Shown here: one piece after another, positions 21,276-34,310 of the stretch | Layout of the letters: each line of letters starts with the position of its first letter | Numbering within the stretch: position 1 is the stretch's first letter | NCBI GenBank assembly: GCA_009363875.1 | Contig: CM018695.1 | Coordinates: 42,819,150 to 42,883,149 of the forward strand | From: Mikania micrantha | Taxonomy: Eukaryota > Streptophyta > Magnoliopsida > Asterales > Asteraceae | Direction of reading: 5' to 3' | Length of the DNA: 64,000 nucleotides | Position numbers and translations under genes: made by a program | The notes under the pieces: generated by a model | Databases searched by the model: none | What the model was told of the DNA's origin: nothing | Seen by the model: the letters and a program-made list of their open reading frames with translations, nothing else

Positions 21276-22137
21276 CACTTCATTCACCTTCATATTAGAT
21301 TTTGAATTTCCACAAATTGAAATACCTCGGATTTCTTGAGTTCACCATGCATTCATGATTACCCCAAAACACTTGTAGAAATATAATATTAAATGGTTAA
21401 TTAAATCAATAATTAATCATTTAAATACAACTAAGACATGATGATTGGGCCTTATTTGACTCAATCAATTAGACTTAGTTATTGGTGGTTGTCCAAGTTG
21501 TACCGTCTCACACATGGCCCATATCAGGCATGACCCAATTGAGTCTACCTGTATGCGTCGGGACTTTCATGATGTGCCCATATCAGCTTGACCCCCTGGC
21601 CTACTGTACATGTCGGGACTTTTGGATATCCTTTGATTCTTGATCGTCTTTGTTCTCTTGATTTTGTTTGATCGTTTTAGTTATGCCCATATAGCTTGAC
21701 TACAAGAGTCTACTATTATGCCGGGACTTTCCGTGTGTTACACGTGGTCTTGATTTGCATACAACTGACATCCACCTTAACTTAAGCATTAATGATTTCA
21801 TTAGATCTTAATGATTTCATTATTTCAATGATTCACACACGGTTATGATTTCCTTGATTCTCTTGATGCTGATCTTTACAATTCCATGATTTCCACAATG
21901 ATTATAGATTTCTAAATAGGATCCTTAGTTTTACAGATCACACACTGCACTTGATTACTTTGAGTATGATCCTTAGCTTTAGTTCTCTTGGTTACTCTTC
22001 GTGTTTAGATTCTTGAATGGAATTTGATGGACTAAGGGTTGTTTTAGAGTTTTAGAATTAAGGTATTACTCATAAGAGTAATTAATTGATCCATTAGTTA
22101 ATTCTGCATAACAAATACCTAGACAGGAGTCTAGGAG

Positions 22138-25100
22138 TGTCGCACCCCGCCGGTAGGGGCAAGACGAAAGATTGGTAAACACTTAATTAAGTAGGATTAA
22201 GATAACTTCATCATCAACTAGTACAAAATAGTCTTAACAATTGTCTTAAAACCAAAAGTGGGCATGAACAACCCAATAGCATAATGTTTGTAATCATAAT
22301 AAAACAGATGAAGTTTAAATCTAGTTCCTAGGCAGCGGAAATAATGTGGTAAGTCTCTAAGATAAACTCCAATGTATTAGGCACCAAAAGCTTCCCGTCT
22401 ACCTCTCCTTCTTAGTTAACGTCCTGAAATACATGCTTAAAAGAGTTTGGGTCAGCATAAAGCTGGTGAGCTCGAGCAGTTAAAAACATTTAATAAGTAA
22501 ACAGTTTGTATTCTTTGTAATAAACAAAGATAACAATAGTTTGTTCGTTTGTTCGTGTACAATGTTCAAGTCGCACAGCCAATCCTGCACCACCCATATG
22601 GTCTCGCAACAAGACCATATGCCGGCGTTCCGTCCCTGCGTAGTTCATTTCCCATTAATGAACTAATAAAAATAGTTAGTAATTATGCCACAACGATTTA
22701 CAAATCTCAGTGGGGAGACCACTGTGTGTGAGGGTTTCTCAGATAGCGCTACCCATAATACTAATGGCCCCAACTAGGGTTAATGGTGTGCTCTAAAGAA
22801 GGGACAACAATATGGGAAGTAACAAGTCTCAAACATTAGTACACATAAAAAGTTTTAGTAGCATGTATTCCATCCCAAAACATAGTAAAGAAGGGAAAGG
22901 TTTGCACAAAAACTCACCGAGGTTACGGTTTGCAAACAATGTTGTGAGTTGAGTGTTCCACGTGGTTGCCTTTACAAGATAGGTGTATACCTATGTTTAA
23001 ACGTGTTGCTAAGATTAGACTTAGTTGCTAGTATCATTGTGCTCTATGCATAGTGTCATACTTTACTTAGGCCCAGTTTAGATGTTTTGTAAGTTATAAC
23101 ATTTACGTAACATCTTGTATGTATGTAATTAGATTTTAAACATGATTATTGTATACAAATACTAATAATTAAATAAACTAGATAGGTTAACAATCGGACT
23201 TTAAGTTATTTTTTACATGTAAAGTTACCATTGGGCCTATTGGGCCCGTCAAGACTTTTAAAGCCCAACAATACGTTTATAAATGATAATTTGTCCAAAT
23301 AAGTATATACTTGTTCAAATATTCAAAATAGACTATTTATTAATAAAATCTTTTGATTAGAAATACCTCATTTTAATTAGTGGCTAATTGGGCCGGTAAC
23401 ACCCATAATGCGGTTTTTATCTATTTTAAATTAATAGTTTAAGCCCATAAGTTTTAGAAATTATATTTTCATTATATATAAAATATATTAAGTATAATAT
23501 TCTGGTCTAAATAGTTATTGGCTTGTATATATAAAAACCCGTTTTTAGGCATTTCGCGTGTAGGTTACGCACGTAGTTTCGCTTTTAAAGAGTCTTTCGT
23601 ATTTCCTATCATCCCAAATATTTTTATAACATTATTTTATATATTTTACTTGTATATATTCTGTAATATTTCAAAAATAAGTTATAGTCCAAGACTATGC
23701 GATTTAATAATTTAAAGACGTCGGTTTCGTAGCTAGTTTTGCATAAAATACGTTGCTAGTCTTTTTAATCACCATAACTCATTAAAATATGATATAATAC
23801 ATTATTTATCATAAATAAACTTATAAAATTTCAAGAATTTAAATATGCACAAAAATAAACCGTTTTAGTAGTTTTTAACACGTCGGTTCGGTAATACAAC
23901 GGTTTTAAGCTTAAACCATGTTAGGGATGTCTTATAAAACATATTTAAATCATTTTTAACATCATTTAAGATGTTTTTAACTTCTGGAATTTTTGAAGAT
24001 ATGCATGTACGGTTTGTGTCGGTTTTTGAGATTTTAACGCGTTATGCCCGTTTTTAACGTACAAGACGTTGCATGCATTGTGTTACCTTTTATGTTCAGA
24101 TCCTTTTACTCATCTTAAGTCATATTACATGTGTTTTATATGTTATATATGCTCATGTGCTAATACAAGTGTTAAATGCAAACTATGCAAGTAAAACATA
24201 ACTAAACTAGTTAAATGAATACCCCTAGTGAGGTTGTTTTGCCTTGACCGTTGCTCAACAAATCTTACGTATGAGGCTGCTGTATCCAGAGGATTTTAAG
24301 GCTGTAAATATGGTTAACAAAAGTGTATTGGCTTTAGATGAAGTGAAGGTGCAAAGGTGAAGGAATTAGTGCTCAAAAAACCAAGTTTAGGCACATGCAA
24401 CCTTCGTGCATGTGTGTCTTTCGACCAAGCTTTTGTACAAAAGACCTTTGATAGTTAAAACATTTATTTTTACTGCCCAAACAAGTTCTTGGTCGTGGTC
24501 AACAAGAAGAAATGATAAAAATACATAGTTGTTGTTTTTAGAACTCAAAAACTCGTCTTTTTGTACATGCAACCTTGTTGCATGTAAGAGTTTTGACCAT
24601 GGCTTCAAAACCACGAAATTTTGGAAGTTAAATAATCTTTATTTTCTGTTTAAAAATATTTCTTGGTCATAGATTTGAAAGAGTATATGATAGTGTGCAA
24701 AAACATTAATAAAAGTGAGTTTTTTGATTTTAGAATGTAGGATTTGTACCTAGTTCTTGAAGGATAATGAAGAGAGATGGATTATTAGATGGTAGGACCT
24801 GAAAATGATAACAAAGAATCTTATATGAGGAGTTGTTGCAAGTATTTGAGTTCAAAAGTTCATGAATCAAGGAAGAAGGAAGATGCAAGCCTTTGCATGT
24901 AATGTTGCTGCACTTGTTCCATGTTTGCAAGGACTTTAAGCTTAGTTATGGGTCTCAAAAGCTCCTGGGATTTTTACCAAACAAAGTAAATTGAAGTCCA
25001 AGAAGATCAAAAAAAGAATGAGGTGATTTGGAGTTCATTTGGTACCTTAACCGTGATGAAGAAGTGAAGATAGCAAAGCTGGTCGGTTTCTGCGCACCTG

Positions 25101-26045
25101 AGTTTAGAATGTTGTTTGGAGGTCGAAATCTTGATGAAAACGAGTGATACTACTTGGGAATTTTCTGGAGGAAGTTGAAGTCGATTATGGAAAAACAATG
25201 GAGTGATTTCGTGAAGTATGGAACGAGTTATAGCTGTTGGAAGTTGACAGCTGAATGCTGTCAAAAAGCAGAAAAGTAAAAGTGTATTGGGAAGAGAAAG
25301 AGAAGGAGGGAGTGTGTGGATTGGGCATGAGGATGGTGTGTTTGAATTTGGATATTTGTTTTTTAGTGTGCATGGCATCTTTTGCATGCATGTGTGTGTT
25401 ATATGTATGAATACTTGTATGTGTATACATATGAATGCAAGTATGTATGTATAGATTTCATACTCATGCATGCATGTGTGTATCATGCATATATATATTT
25501 ATGTTTTATAATTGTTTGATTGTTTTTTATACATGTGTACTTGTATTTGTTTACATGCGTATGAATAAATGCATGTATGCGTGTATTTTGTGTATATATA
25601 TACATATATATAAACATTGCTTGTCTATACATATATATACGCGTCCATATATATATATATAAATGTTGCATGTCTATGTATATATATATATATATTATAT
25701 TTTTATTACAATTAATTATGTGTGTAATTTTATGTGTATGATTTTAGTAATTTATATATACACTCTTGTATAAAATAATTATGTTGGTGTTGTATTTACC
25801 AATTGTCGTAATTAAATTGTTAAGGTGTTTGGGCCGAGTAAAGTGACTTTCAATTAACCGTCTAATGTCGATTCGAATCCCTTTTGTGTTTGGTTCTAAG
25901 CTCGTTATTCGAAATAACATATTCCTTTAATTGATCCATAGGATATCGAATGCATTTCTAACTTACAAATTAACTTACGAAATATTCTAGACGATTTAAT
26001 AAATAATAAAGGTTCAAATTGGACCTGAATTTCGAGGTTGTTACA
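22138..26045 (-). repeat. 3.9 kb 3' LTR of the Tekay-like element
   Basis: It starts tgtcgcaccccgccgg and ends cgaggttgttaca. In element orientation U3 begins TGTAACAACCTCG and U5 ends GGTGCGACA. The 3908-base length is normal for this type of chromovirus. The polypurine tract lies just inside, complementary to gtctcccattg at 26046-26056. The LTR contains no gene; a TG/TA-rich microsatellite tract lies at about 25380-25700. Confidence 0.88.
25380..25700. repeat. Low-complexity TATG/TGCA/TATA tract
   Basis: Alternating purine-pyrimidine words (tgtatg, catgcatgtgtg, tatatacgcg) fill this part of the LTR. The open frames on it are composition artefacts. Confidence 0.8.
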
Positions 26046-26080
26046 GTCTCCCATTGTTAGAGAAATTTCGTCCTCGAAAT

Positions 26081-29000
26081 TTAGTTATGGTTGTCTTCAA
26101 CTTGTGAGCTAAACAAATGTGGATACTTCTTTTTCATTTCGTCTTTACGTTCCCATGTGAACTCTGGTCCTCGTCTAGAATTCCATCTTACTCGTACAAT
26201 TGGTATCTTACTTCATTTTAACCTCTTTTCTCCTTGATCCATAATTTCAATTGGTTCTTCTTTAAATTGCAATTTTTCATCAACGTGAACTTCCTCGTGT
26301 GGAATGACTTGTGTTCTATCCACCACACATTTTCGTAAGTTTGACACATGGAATGTATTGTGAATGTTGCTTAATTCTTCTAGTAGCTTTAAACGATATG
26401 CTACCGGTCCAACTTTTGCTACAATCTCGAAATGTCCTATATATCGTGGACTTAGTTTTCCCCGTTTTCCAAAACGTATCATGCCTTTCCAAGGGGACAC
26501 TTTTAATAACACCATAACGCCTATTTCAAATTCTAAAGGCTTTCGTCTCTTGTCCGCATAACTTTTCTGACGATCACGAGCAGTTTTTAACCTTTCTTTA
26601 ATCTGGACAATCTTGTCAGTTGTTTCCTGGATTATTTCAGGTCCAGTTATTTGACTATCTCCCACTTCTGCCCAACACAGTGGGGACCTACATTTTCGAC
26701 CATATAAAGCTTCGAACGGTGCCATCTTAATGCTGGAGTGATAACTATTATTGTAGGAAAACTCAATTAACGGTAAATGAGTATCCCAGCTTCCTCCAAA
26801 GTCTAGAACACATGCTCTAAGCATATCTTCTAAGGTTTGTATAGTCCGTTCGCTTTGCCCATCGGTCTGTGGATGATAAGCGGTGCTTAAATCCAAACGT
26901 GTGCCTAATGCTTGTTGGAAAGTTTGCCAAAATCTAGACGTGAAACGGCTATCACGATCAGATATAATGGAAATGGGCACTCCGTGTCTTGTCACTATTT
27001 CGTCCACATATAATTTGGCCAATCGTTCCATGCTATAACTTTCTTTGATTGGTAGGAAGTGTGCTGATTTCGTCAGACGGTCAACAATTACCCAGATTGC
27101 ATCGTGTCCACTAGATGTTCTTGGTAATTTGGTGATAAAATCCATTGTGATTCCTTCCCATTTCCATTCAGGAATACTTGGCTGTTGTAGATAGCCTGAC
27201 GGCTTTTGATATTCAGCCTTAACCTTTGAACATGTCAAACATTTTTCAACATATTGTGCGATGGACTTTTTCATACCAGGCCACCAATAATTACATTTCA
27301 AATCCTGATACATTTTTTCATTTCCTGGATGAATAGAATATTTAGACTTATGTGCTTCATCCATCACAAATTCCCTTAGGTTACTAGAGGCAGGTACCCA
27401 TACTCTACCTTTAAATCTCCAAATGTCATCATCTCCATTATTTAAATGCTTATCCATCCCGATCATATCTTTTTCTGTGTTATCTCCTTTTTCAAATGTT
27501 TCTTTTTGAGAAATCCTAATTTGATCCATTAAATTAGGTTTTACAACGATTTGCATTGCTCGTACCCTTAAGGGTTTCTCTCTTTCCTTACGACTTAATG
27601 CATCAGCAACGACATTCGCCTTCCCGGGATGATAATGTATTTCACAGTCGTAGTCATTGAGTAATTCAACCCATCTTCGCTGTCTCATATTGAGAATTTT
27701 CTGATCAAGTATGTGTTGAAGACTTTTGTGATCAGTGTAGATAATACACTTTGTTCCATACAAATAGTGTCTCCAAATTTTAAGTGCAAACACTACAGCT
27801 CCAAGTTCTAAATCATGGGTTGTATAATTTTTCTCATGCACTTTTAGTTGTCGTGATGCATAGGCTATGACTTTATTTCCTTGCATCAACACACATCCCA
27901 TGCCTTGATGTGAAGCATCACAATATACAATAAAATCATTTGCTCCTTCTGGTAAGGACAAAATTGGAGCGCTACATAACTTATCTTTCAAAATTTCAAA
28001 AGCTTCATTTTGCTTTTCTCCCCATTCAAACTTTTTGTTCTTTTGAGTCAGTGAGGTTAAAGGTACAGCTATTCTAGAAAAATCTTGAATGAATCGTCGG
28101 TAGTATCCTGCTAAACCCAAGAATTGCCTAATTTCCTTCGGCGATTTAGGAATTTCCCATTTCTTTATCGCTTCAATCTTTGTTGGATCAACTTGGATCC
28201 CTTTATCATTCACAACATGACCAAGGAATTGTACTTCTCGTAACCAAAATTCACATTTCGTGAACTTAGCGTACAGTTGCTCATCTCGAAGTAACTGTAA
28301 TATTAACCTTAGATGTTGTTCATGATCTTCCTTATTCTTGGAATAAATTAGTATATCATCAATGAATACTATAACAAATTTATCCAAGTACGGCTTACAA
28401 ACTCGATTCATCAAATCCATAAAAACAGCAGGTGCGTTTGTCATCCCAAATGGCATTACTAGGAATTCGTAATGTCCATATCTTGTTCTAAATGCAGTCT
28501 TTGGTATATCCTCTTCCTTGACCTTCAATTGATGATATCCCGATCTTAAATCAATCTTAGAAAAGTAACTTGCTCCTTGTAATTGATCAAAGAGATCATC
28601 AATTCGTGGCAACGGGTAACAGTTTTTAATCGTCACTTTGTTGAGATCACGATAATCGATGCACATTCTTAGAGTTCCATCTTTCTTCTTCACGAATAAC
28701 ACTGGTGCTCCCCAAGGTGAATAACTCGGACGAATAAATCCCTTGTCCATGAGTTCTTGCAACTGTTTCATCAACTCTTGCATTTCAGTAGGTGCCAATC
28801 GATTAGGAGATTTGGCTACAGGTGCTGCTCCTTGAATCAAATCAATTCTGAAATCGACTTGCCTTGTTGGAGGTAGTCCTGGTAGTTCTTCAGGAAACAC
28901 ATCAACGTATTCCGCCACAACGGGTACATATTCTATTCTCTTTTCCGTTTCGGTTTTCATTACGTATGCAAGATAAGTGACACATCCTTTCCTTTGGCAT

Positions 29001-30624
29001 TTGTTGGCTTTCATACATGATATGATATTCAAATCTTTCCTCGAATTCTCTCCATGTATGACGATGGTCCTTCCTTCACTTAAAGGAATTTTCACGAGTT
29101 TCTTTCCACACACAATTTCGGCTCCATTTTTGGACAGCCAATCCATCCCTATCACTACATCAAAGCTCCCTAGCTCTATAGGCAATAGATCGATTGAAAA
29201 TTCATAATCGTCAAGACTTAAGGCACAATTCCTAATTACTTCATTTGCTTTAATAACCTTTCCATCAGCCAGTTCTATTGTATAAGCATTTGGTAATTGA
29301 TTTGCTTCTAAGTTAACCTTAGGTCTAAAAGCAGTTGATACAAAACTACGAGTTGCTCCAGTATCAAATAATGTACTAGCATAATTATTTTCCACCAAAA
29401 ACGTACCTGTCACAACTTCTGGATCATCATGAGCTCCTTCAGCGTTTAACACAAATGCTCTCGCCTTCGCTTCACCTCCCTTTTTGTTTTGATCATTCTT
29501 TCGTTGGTTAGTTGATTTCGGACAGTTGGGCCTCAGATGACCAGTTTCTCCACATTCAAAACATTTTGTTGGCATTGTCACATTACAATCTCGAGCCAGG
29601 TGTCCGATTCTCTTGCATTTGTTGCACTCAATTACAGTACATTTCCCGTAATGATGTCGCTTACATTGATTACACCATGGTGCTTTTCCTTTGTAGTTAC
29701 CAGTGTTGCTTAATTGTTTGTCTCCTACTTTCTTTGTATTTCCATCAAATCGTTTCACATTCTTTTCGTCAATCTTTCCAGTTGGATGATAACTATTCCA
29801 TTTACGTTTCCCACCTACATTTGAACTTCCTTGTTGCTCAGCCACTCGTCTTGCCTCATCAGTTAAAATTCCTGAAAGTTCAATTGCTGATTGGAAGGTT
29901 GCAGGTCTTGCAGATCTCACCATACCACGTATTTGTGGTATTAAACCCCATATGTATCTTCCAATTCGCTTTGACTCTGGAGTGACCAAGTGAGGAACTA
30001 ATCGACCTAATTCAATGTACTTGTTGGTGTATGCCAGGTGCTCGAAACCAACCATCTCAAGAGTTGAAAATTCCACTTCCATACGTTCAACTTCATTAAT
30101 CAGACAATACTTTTCCATTATTAGACTCTTGAATTCCTCCCATGTCATCCTATTCGTTGCATCTCTTCCTTTCGTTTCTAGCACCATTTTCCACCAGAAT
30201 AAAGCTTCATCTTTCAATGAGTGTGACGCAAATCTTACTTTGTTTTCATCCTTGCAATCACTGATATCCAACACAGCTTCCATTTCTTCTAGCCATTTTA
30301 TAGCTCCTGAAGCTCCTTCATTTCCTGTGAAGTTAGCTGGATCACAGGATTTGAACATCTTGTAGTTACACTCCTTTCTTTTATCAATCGTTTTTCCTCA
30401 TTTTGTGGCTTTTTCCCATCGTTCGTCTCAGCTGCTTTGTATTTCGCCATTGCCGCCGCAACTCGTTCTTCAATTATCTTCTCTAGTTTTTCATCATGTG
30501 GTTCATGAGTGTGGGTTTCAGAGTTCTCGTCATGCACTGTGTGAACAGATCCTTCAGCAATTGGTTTAATTATCACAGGTGCTGAAGCCGTTGCTTTCTT
30601 GGTTTGTTGTTTCTTAGGCGCCAT
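26081..30624 (-). pseudogene. Chromovirus gag-pol, one frameshift and one stop
   Basis: The minus-strand start is ATG at 30624. A frameshift near 30370 joins the N-terminal 100 residues to a 1381-codon open frame. Within that frame: gag capsid, then zinc knuckles (CNKCKRIGHLARDC and CFECGETGHLRPNC, about residue 255-275), protease LFDTGATRSF (about 327), RT with IVFIDDILIYS (about 665), RNase H with VYCDASHQGMG and YTDHKSL, integrase zinc finger ending CLTCSKVK, and catalytic triad positions TMDFI, SDRDSRF and DGQSERT (about 1076, 1132, 1168), then VGPVAYRLKL. A TGA at 26213-26215 in the chromodomain stops it; the frame stays open beyond for 43 codons (SKIP..VRWNSRRGPEFTWE) to TAA at 26081. 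CGA to TGA deamination would explain the stop. Confidence 0.92.
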
Positions 30625-30837
30625 CGATCTATATTTATACCAACTATTGGTAAGTTAGCACAACCATTTGCATCCATATGAAACATTTATATTTATGTTA
30701 CAATAGTAGTTATTAGCAAAGTAATATATCATAATGCTCTAATCTCCCTAGATCAAAGTCAAAGTACTTATGTCTTTCGGTTAAAGCCTAGAAAGTTCGA
30801 ATACTTATTCTAAACTCCCTAATCGCTAAAACCTTTG

Positions 30838-30849
30838 GCTCTGATACCA
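30838..30849 (-). other. Primer binding site of the chromovirus
   Basis: The minus strand reads TGGTATCAGAGC, an exact initiator tRNA-Met complement, three bases inside the U5 end at 30853. This fixes which LTR is the 5' one. Confidence 0.9.
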
Positions 30850-30852
30850 ATC

Positions 30853-31833
30853 TGTCGCACCCCGCCGGTAGGGGCAAGACGAAAGATTGGTAAACACTTA
30901 ATTAAGTAGGATTAAGATAACTTCATCATCAACTAGTACAAAATAGTCTTAACAATTGTCTTAAAACCAAAAGTGGGCATGAACAACCCAATAGCATAAT
31001 GTTTGTAATCATAATAAAAAAGATGAAGTTTAAATCTAGTTCCTAGGCAGCGGAAATAATGTGGTAAGTCTCTAAGATAAACTCCAATGTATTAGGCACC
31101 AAAAGCTTCCCGTCTACCTCTCCTTCTTAGTTAACGTCCTGAAATACATGCTTAAAAGAGTTTGGGTCAGCATAAAGCTGGTGAGCTCGAGCAGTTAAAA
31201 ACATTTAATAAGTAAACAGTTTGTATTCTTTGTAATAAACAAAGATAACAATAGTTTGTTCGTTTGTTCGTGTACAATGTTCAAGTCGCACAGCCAATCC
31301 TGCACCACCCATATGGTCTCGCAACAAGACCATATGCCGGCGTTCCGTCCCTGCGTAGTTCATTTCCCATTAATGAACTAATAAAAATAGTTAGTAATTA
31401 TGCCACACGATTTACAAATCTCAGTGGGGAGACCACTGTGTGTGAGGGTTTCTCAGATAGCGCAACCCATAATACTAATGGCCCCAACTAGGGTTAATGG
31501 TGTGCTCTAAATAAGGGACACAATATGGGAAGTAACAAGTCTCAAACATTAGTACACATAAAAAGTTTTAGTAGCATGTATTTCATCCCAAAACATAGTA
31601 AAGAAGGGAAAGGTTCGCACGAAAACTCACAGAGGTTAAGGTTTGCAAACCGAGTAGTGAGTTGAATATTCCACGTGGTTGCCTTTACAAGATAGGTGTA
31701 TACCTATGTTTAAACGTGTTGCTAAGATTGGACTTAGTTGCTAGTATCATTGTGCTCTATGCATAGTGTCATACTTTACTCAGGCCCAGTTTAGATGTTT
31801 TGTAAGTTATAACATTTACGTAACATCTTGTAT
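30853..31833 (-). repeat. Partial 5' LTR (proximal arm of the palindrome)
   Basis: This matches 22138 to about 23125 of the left LTR with scattered differences, then stops at ..acatcttgtat. It should continue for another 2.9 kb in an intact LTR. Confidence 0.88.
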
Positions 31834-32857
31834 TTATTTAATTTGTATACAATAACCATGTTAAAAATTCTAATTACATACATACAAGATGTAACGTAAA
31901 TGTTATAACTTACAAAACATCTAAACTGGGCCTGAGTAAAGTATGACACTATGCATAGAGCACAATGATACTAGCAACTACGTCTAATCTTAGCAACACG
32001 TTTAAACATAGGTATACACCTATCTTGTAAAGGCAACCATGTGGAATATTCAACTCACTACTCGGTTTGCAAACCTTAACCTCTGTGAGTTTTCGTGCGA
32101 ACCTTTCCCTTCTTTACTATGTTTTGGGATGAAATACATGCTACTAAACTTTTTATGTGTACTAATGTTTGAGACTTGTTACTTCCCATATTGTGTCCCT
32201 TCTTTAGAGCACACCATTAACCCTAGTTGGGGCCATTAGTATTATGGGTAGCGCTACCTGAGAAACCCTCACACACAGTGGTCTCCCCACTGAGATTGGC
32301 AAATCGTTGTGGCATAATTACTAACTATTTTATTTAGTTCATTAATGGGAAATGAACTACGCAGGGACGGAACGCCGGCATATGGTCTTGTTGCGAGATC
32401 ATATGGGTGGTGCAGGATTGGCTGTGCGACTTGAACATTGTACACGAACGAACAAACTATTGTTATCTTTGTTTATTACAAAGAATACAAACTGTTTACT
32501 TATTAAATGTTTTTAACTGCTCGAGCTCACCAGCTTTATGCTGACCCAAACTCTTTTAAGCATGTATTTCAGGACGTTAAACTAAGAAGGAGAGGTAGAC
32601 GGGAAGCTTTTGGTGCCTAAAACTTTGGAGTCTATCTTAGAGACTTGCTTTGTTATTTCCGCTGCCTAGGAACTAGATTTAAACTTCATCTGTTTTATTA
32701 TTACAAACATTATGCTATTGGGTTGTTCATGCCCACTTTTGGTTTTAAGACAATTGTTAAGACTATTTTGTACTAGTTGATGATGAAGTTATCTTAGTCC
32801 TACTTATTTAAGTGTTTTACCAATCTTTCGTCTTGCCCCTACCGGCGGGGTGCGACA
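31834..32857 (+). repeat. Inverted LTR copy (distal arm of the palindrome)
   Basis: This is the reverse complement of the first about 1.05 kb of the LTR, reaching slightly deeper into the LTR than the proximal arm and carrying a small internal deletion near 31841. It ends at the LTR terminus gcgaca and is followed at once by the AGGAG duplication. It shares several variants with the proximal arm that the left LTR lacks, for example the segment around 31612-31665 against 32049-32110. Confidence 0.88.
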
Positions 32858-33080
32858 AGGAGTATAAACAAGTATATATAAAGCATACAATAAGTAAAAG
32901 CATTTACGTAAAACAATTTAAATGAAAGGTTTACGCATGCTTCTCAGCCCCGCGTTTGAAAACAAAAATGTTTAGAAAAGGGGCAATGAACTCACCTGTG
33001 TTGCTCTGTATTGAATTATCACAAAATGCGCGCTTGTTGTTTGTGGACTATGTTTCTTCAGTACCTGAGTTGTTTTAAGA

Positions 33081-33158
33081 GGATTTGCATACGATAAGTA
33101 TTTATAATAGACACATCTAGGATTTGCATATGATAAGTATTTATAATAGACACATCTA
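33081..33158. repeat. 39 bp tandem duplication
   Basis: The unit ggatttgcatacgataagta... (39 bases) occurs twice in a row with one difference (c/t). It lies in the presumed truncated LTR. Confidence 0.85.
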
Positions 33159-33964
33159 GGGTTTGGTCTCGGTGTGCAACTAAGTGTCCTATGTCCTAAT
33201 GTGTTTCTAAGATTCCCTCTAACTAGTCTAACTTGTTACCCATTAGTAACCCTAATCCCACCAATAATCATTATAAGTCTTCAATTAGAACTTTTTTAAA
33301 TTAATACACTATAAGTAACACAGTTAGTTAAAATCATTTATTTTAATTTTTAATTTTTTTTATAAAACTTACAATTTAATTTCTTTTATTATATCAAACA
33401 TAGATAATTTAAATGAGAAGTATAATTAACATGATAGGCTTAGGTTAACCCCATTAGATTAACCTTTGGCCCAATTCCTAGATCTTGATTGCCCCGTGGC
33501 TCTTTGATCGATTTTGTGTATAACCAACTCTAGATAGTTCAACTGAACTCCCTAAGGTAGTTATACGTTTTTTTGAAGTGTCTAGGTATTAGGTGTTAAT
33601 AGTTAATTCGACACCATAACCTTGGACCTTGATCTTGGATTAGCAATGGATTCCCAAGAGTGTTCAACTCTATTGATATCAACACACGCGTTTAGATTAT
33701 GATGTGATTTATGAAAACCCTTGTTAGTGAAAACCCTAATCTAGGGTTTCCTTAAATAATTCCTTGCATATTAGACTAAATCCACATGAAATAACCCATG
33801 ATTGAACTCCCATAATCCTTAGGATAACATTAGTGTTAACTATAATAGATTTCTCATGCACACACACGCAAGTCCCATACGTGAACTATGTATCCACTCA
33901 TGTACGAGATAGCATACACCGGCTCAAGTCCATAATCCACCCAACCCCCTTATTTGTAAGAGTC

Positions 33965-34310
33965 TTGGCCGAATCATGTCCTTGGCTGACTTGCTTTTGG
34001 CGACCGAAGGAGCATCTGAGCCGAAGGAGGTTAGCTCGAATGTGTGGGATGACTGGCCGATTGTATAGGGCATGGCCGAAGGAAGGCCTGCTGTTGAAGA
34101 CCCGACCGAAGGAGAGTGCTGGGCCGACAGAATGGCCATGGGCCGAAAGAGATGGGCCGACCGAAGAAGGTGCTGGCCGATCGAATAGCTGCTTCGGTGT
34201 TTGTCTATTCAGGCGAATCAAGTGGTGCTTCGGCCAAGGGCCTTTTGGCCAGAGGATAAAGGCCATTCGGCCAAATGATGAGGGCTATTCGGCCGCTCGA
34301 GGCTCAGCTA
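33965..34310. repeat. GGCCGA-rich block inside the truncated LTR
   Basis: About 350 GC-rich bases hold around twenty ggccga, accgaa or attcggcc words in either orientation (for example ggccattcggccaaatg). The composition contrasts sharply with the AT-rich flanks. The open frames here on both strands are probably by-products of composition. Confidence 0.7.

Larger units (their letters stand above)
22138..32857 (-). mobile_element. Tekay-like chromovirus with a palindromic 5' end
   Basis: This Gypsy element reads on the minus strand. Its left (3') LTR is 22138-26045, its PBS is at 30838-30849, and its gag-pol frame is at 26081-30624. The target duplication is AGGAG at 22133-22137 and 32858-32862. 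The right (5') LTR is abnormal: about 981 bases from the PBS side (30853-31833), then an inverted copy of about 1024 bases (31834-32857) that ends in the LTR terminus sequence tgcgaca and abuts AGGAG directly. The element therefore lacks a U3 at its 5' end, so its own promoter is missing there. Confidence 0.88.

Noticed and set aside
22549..22731. Frame repeated almost identically at 31264-31491
   Set aside because: Both copies lie in the duplicated LTR sequence; the conservation reflects the LTR, not a gene.
25007..25671. Overlapping frames on both strands rich in Tyr, Ile and His
   Set aside because: They come from the TATG/TGCA microsatellite tract in the LTR.
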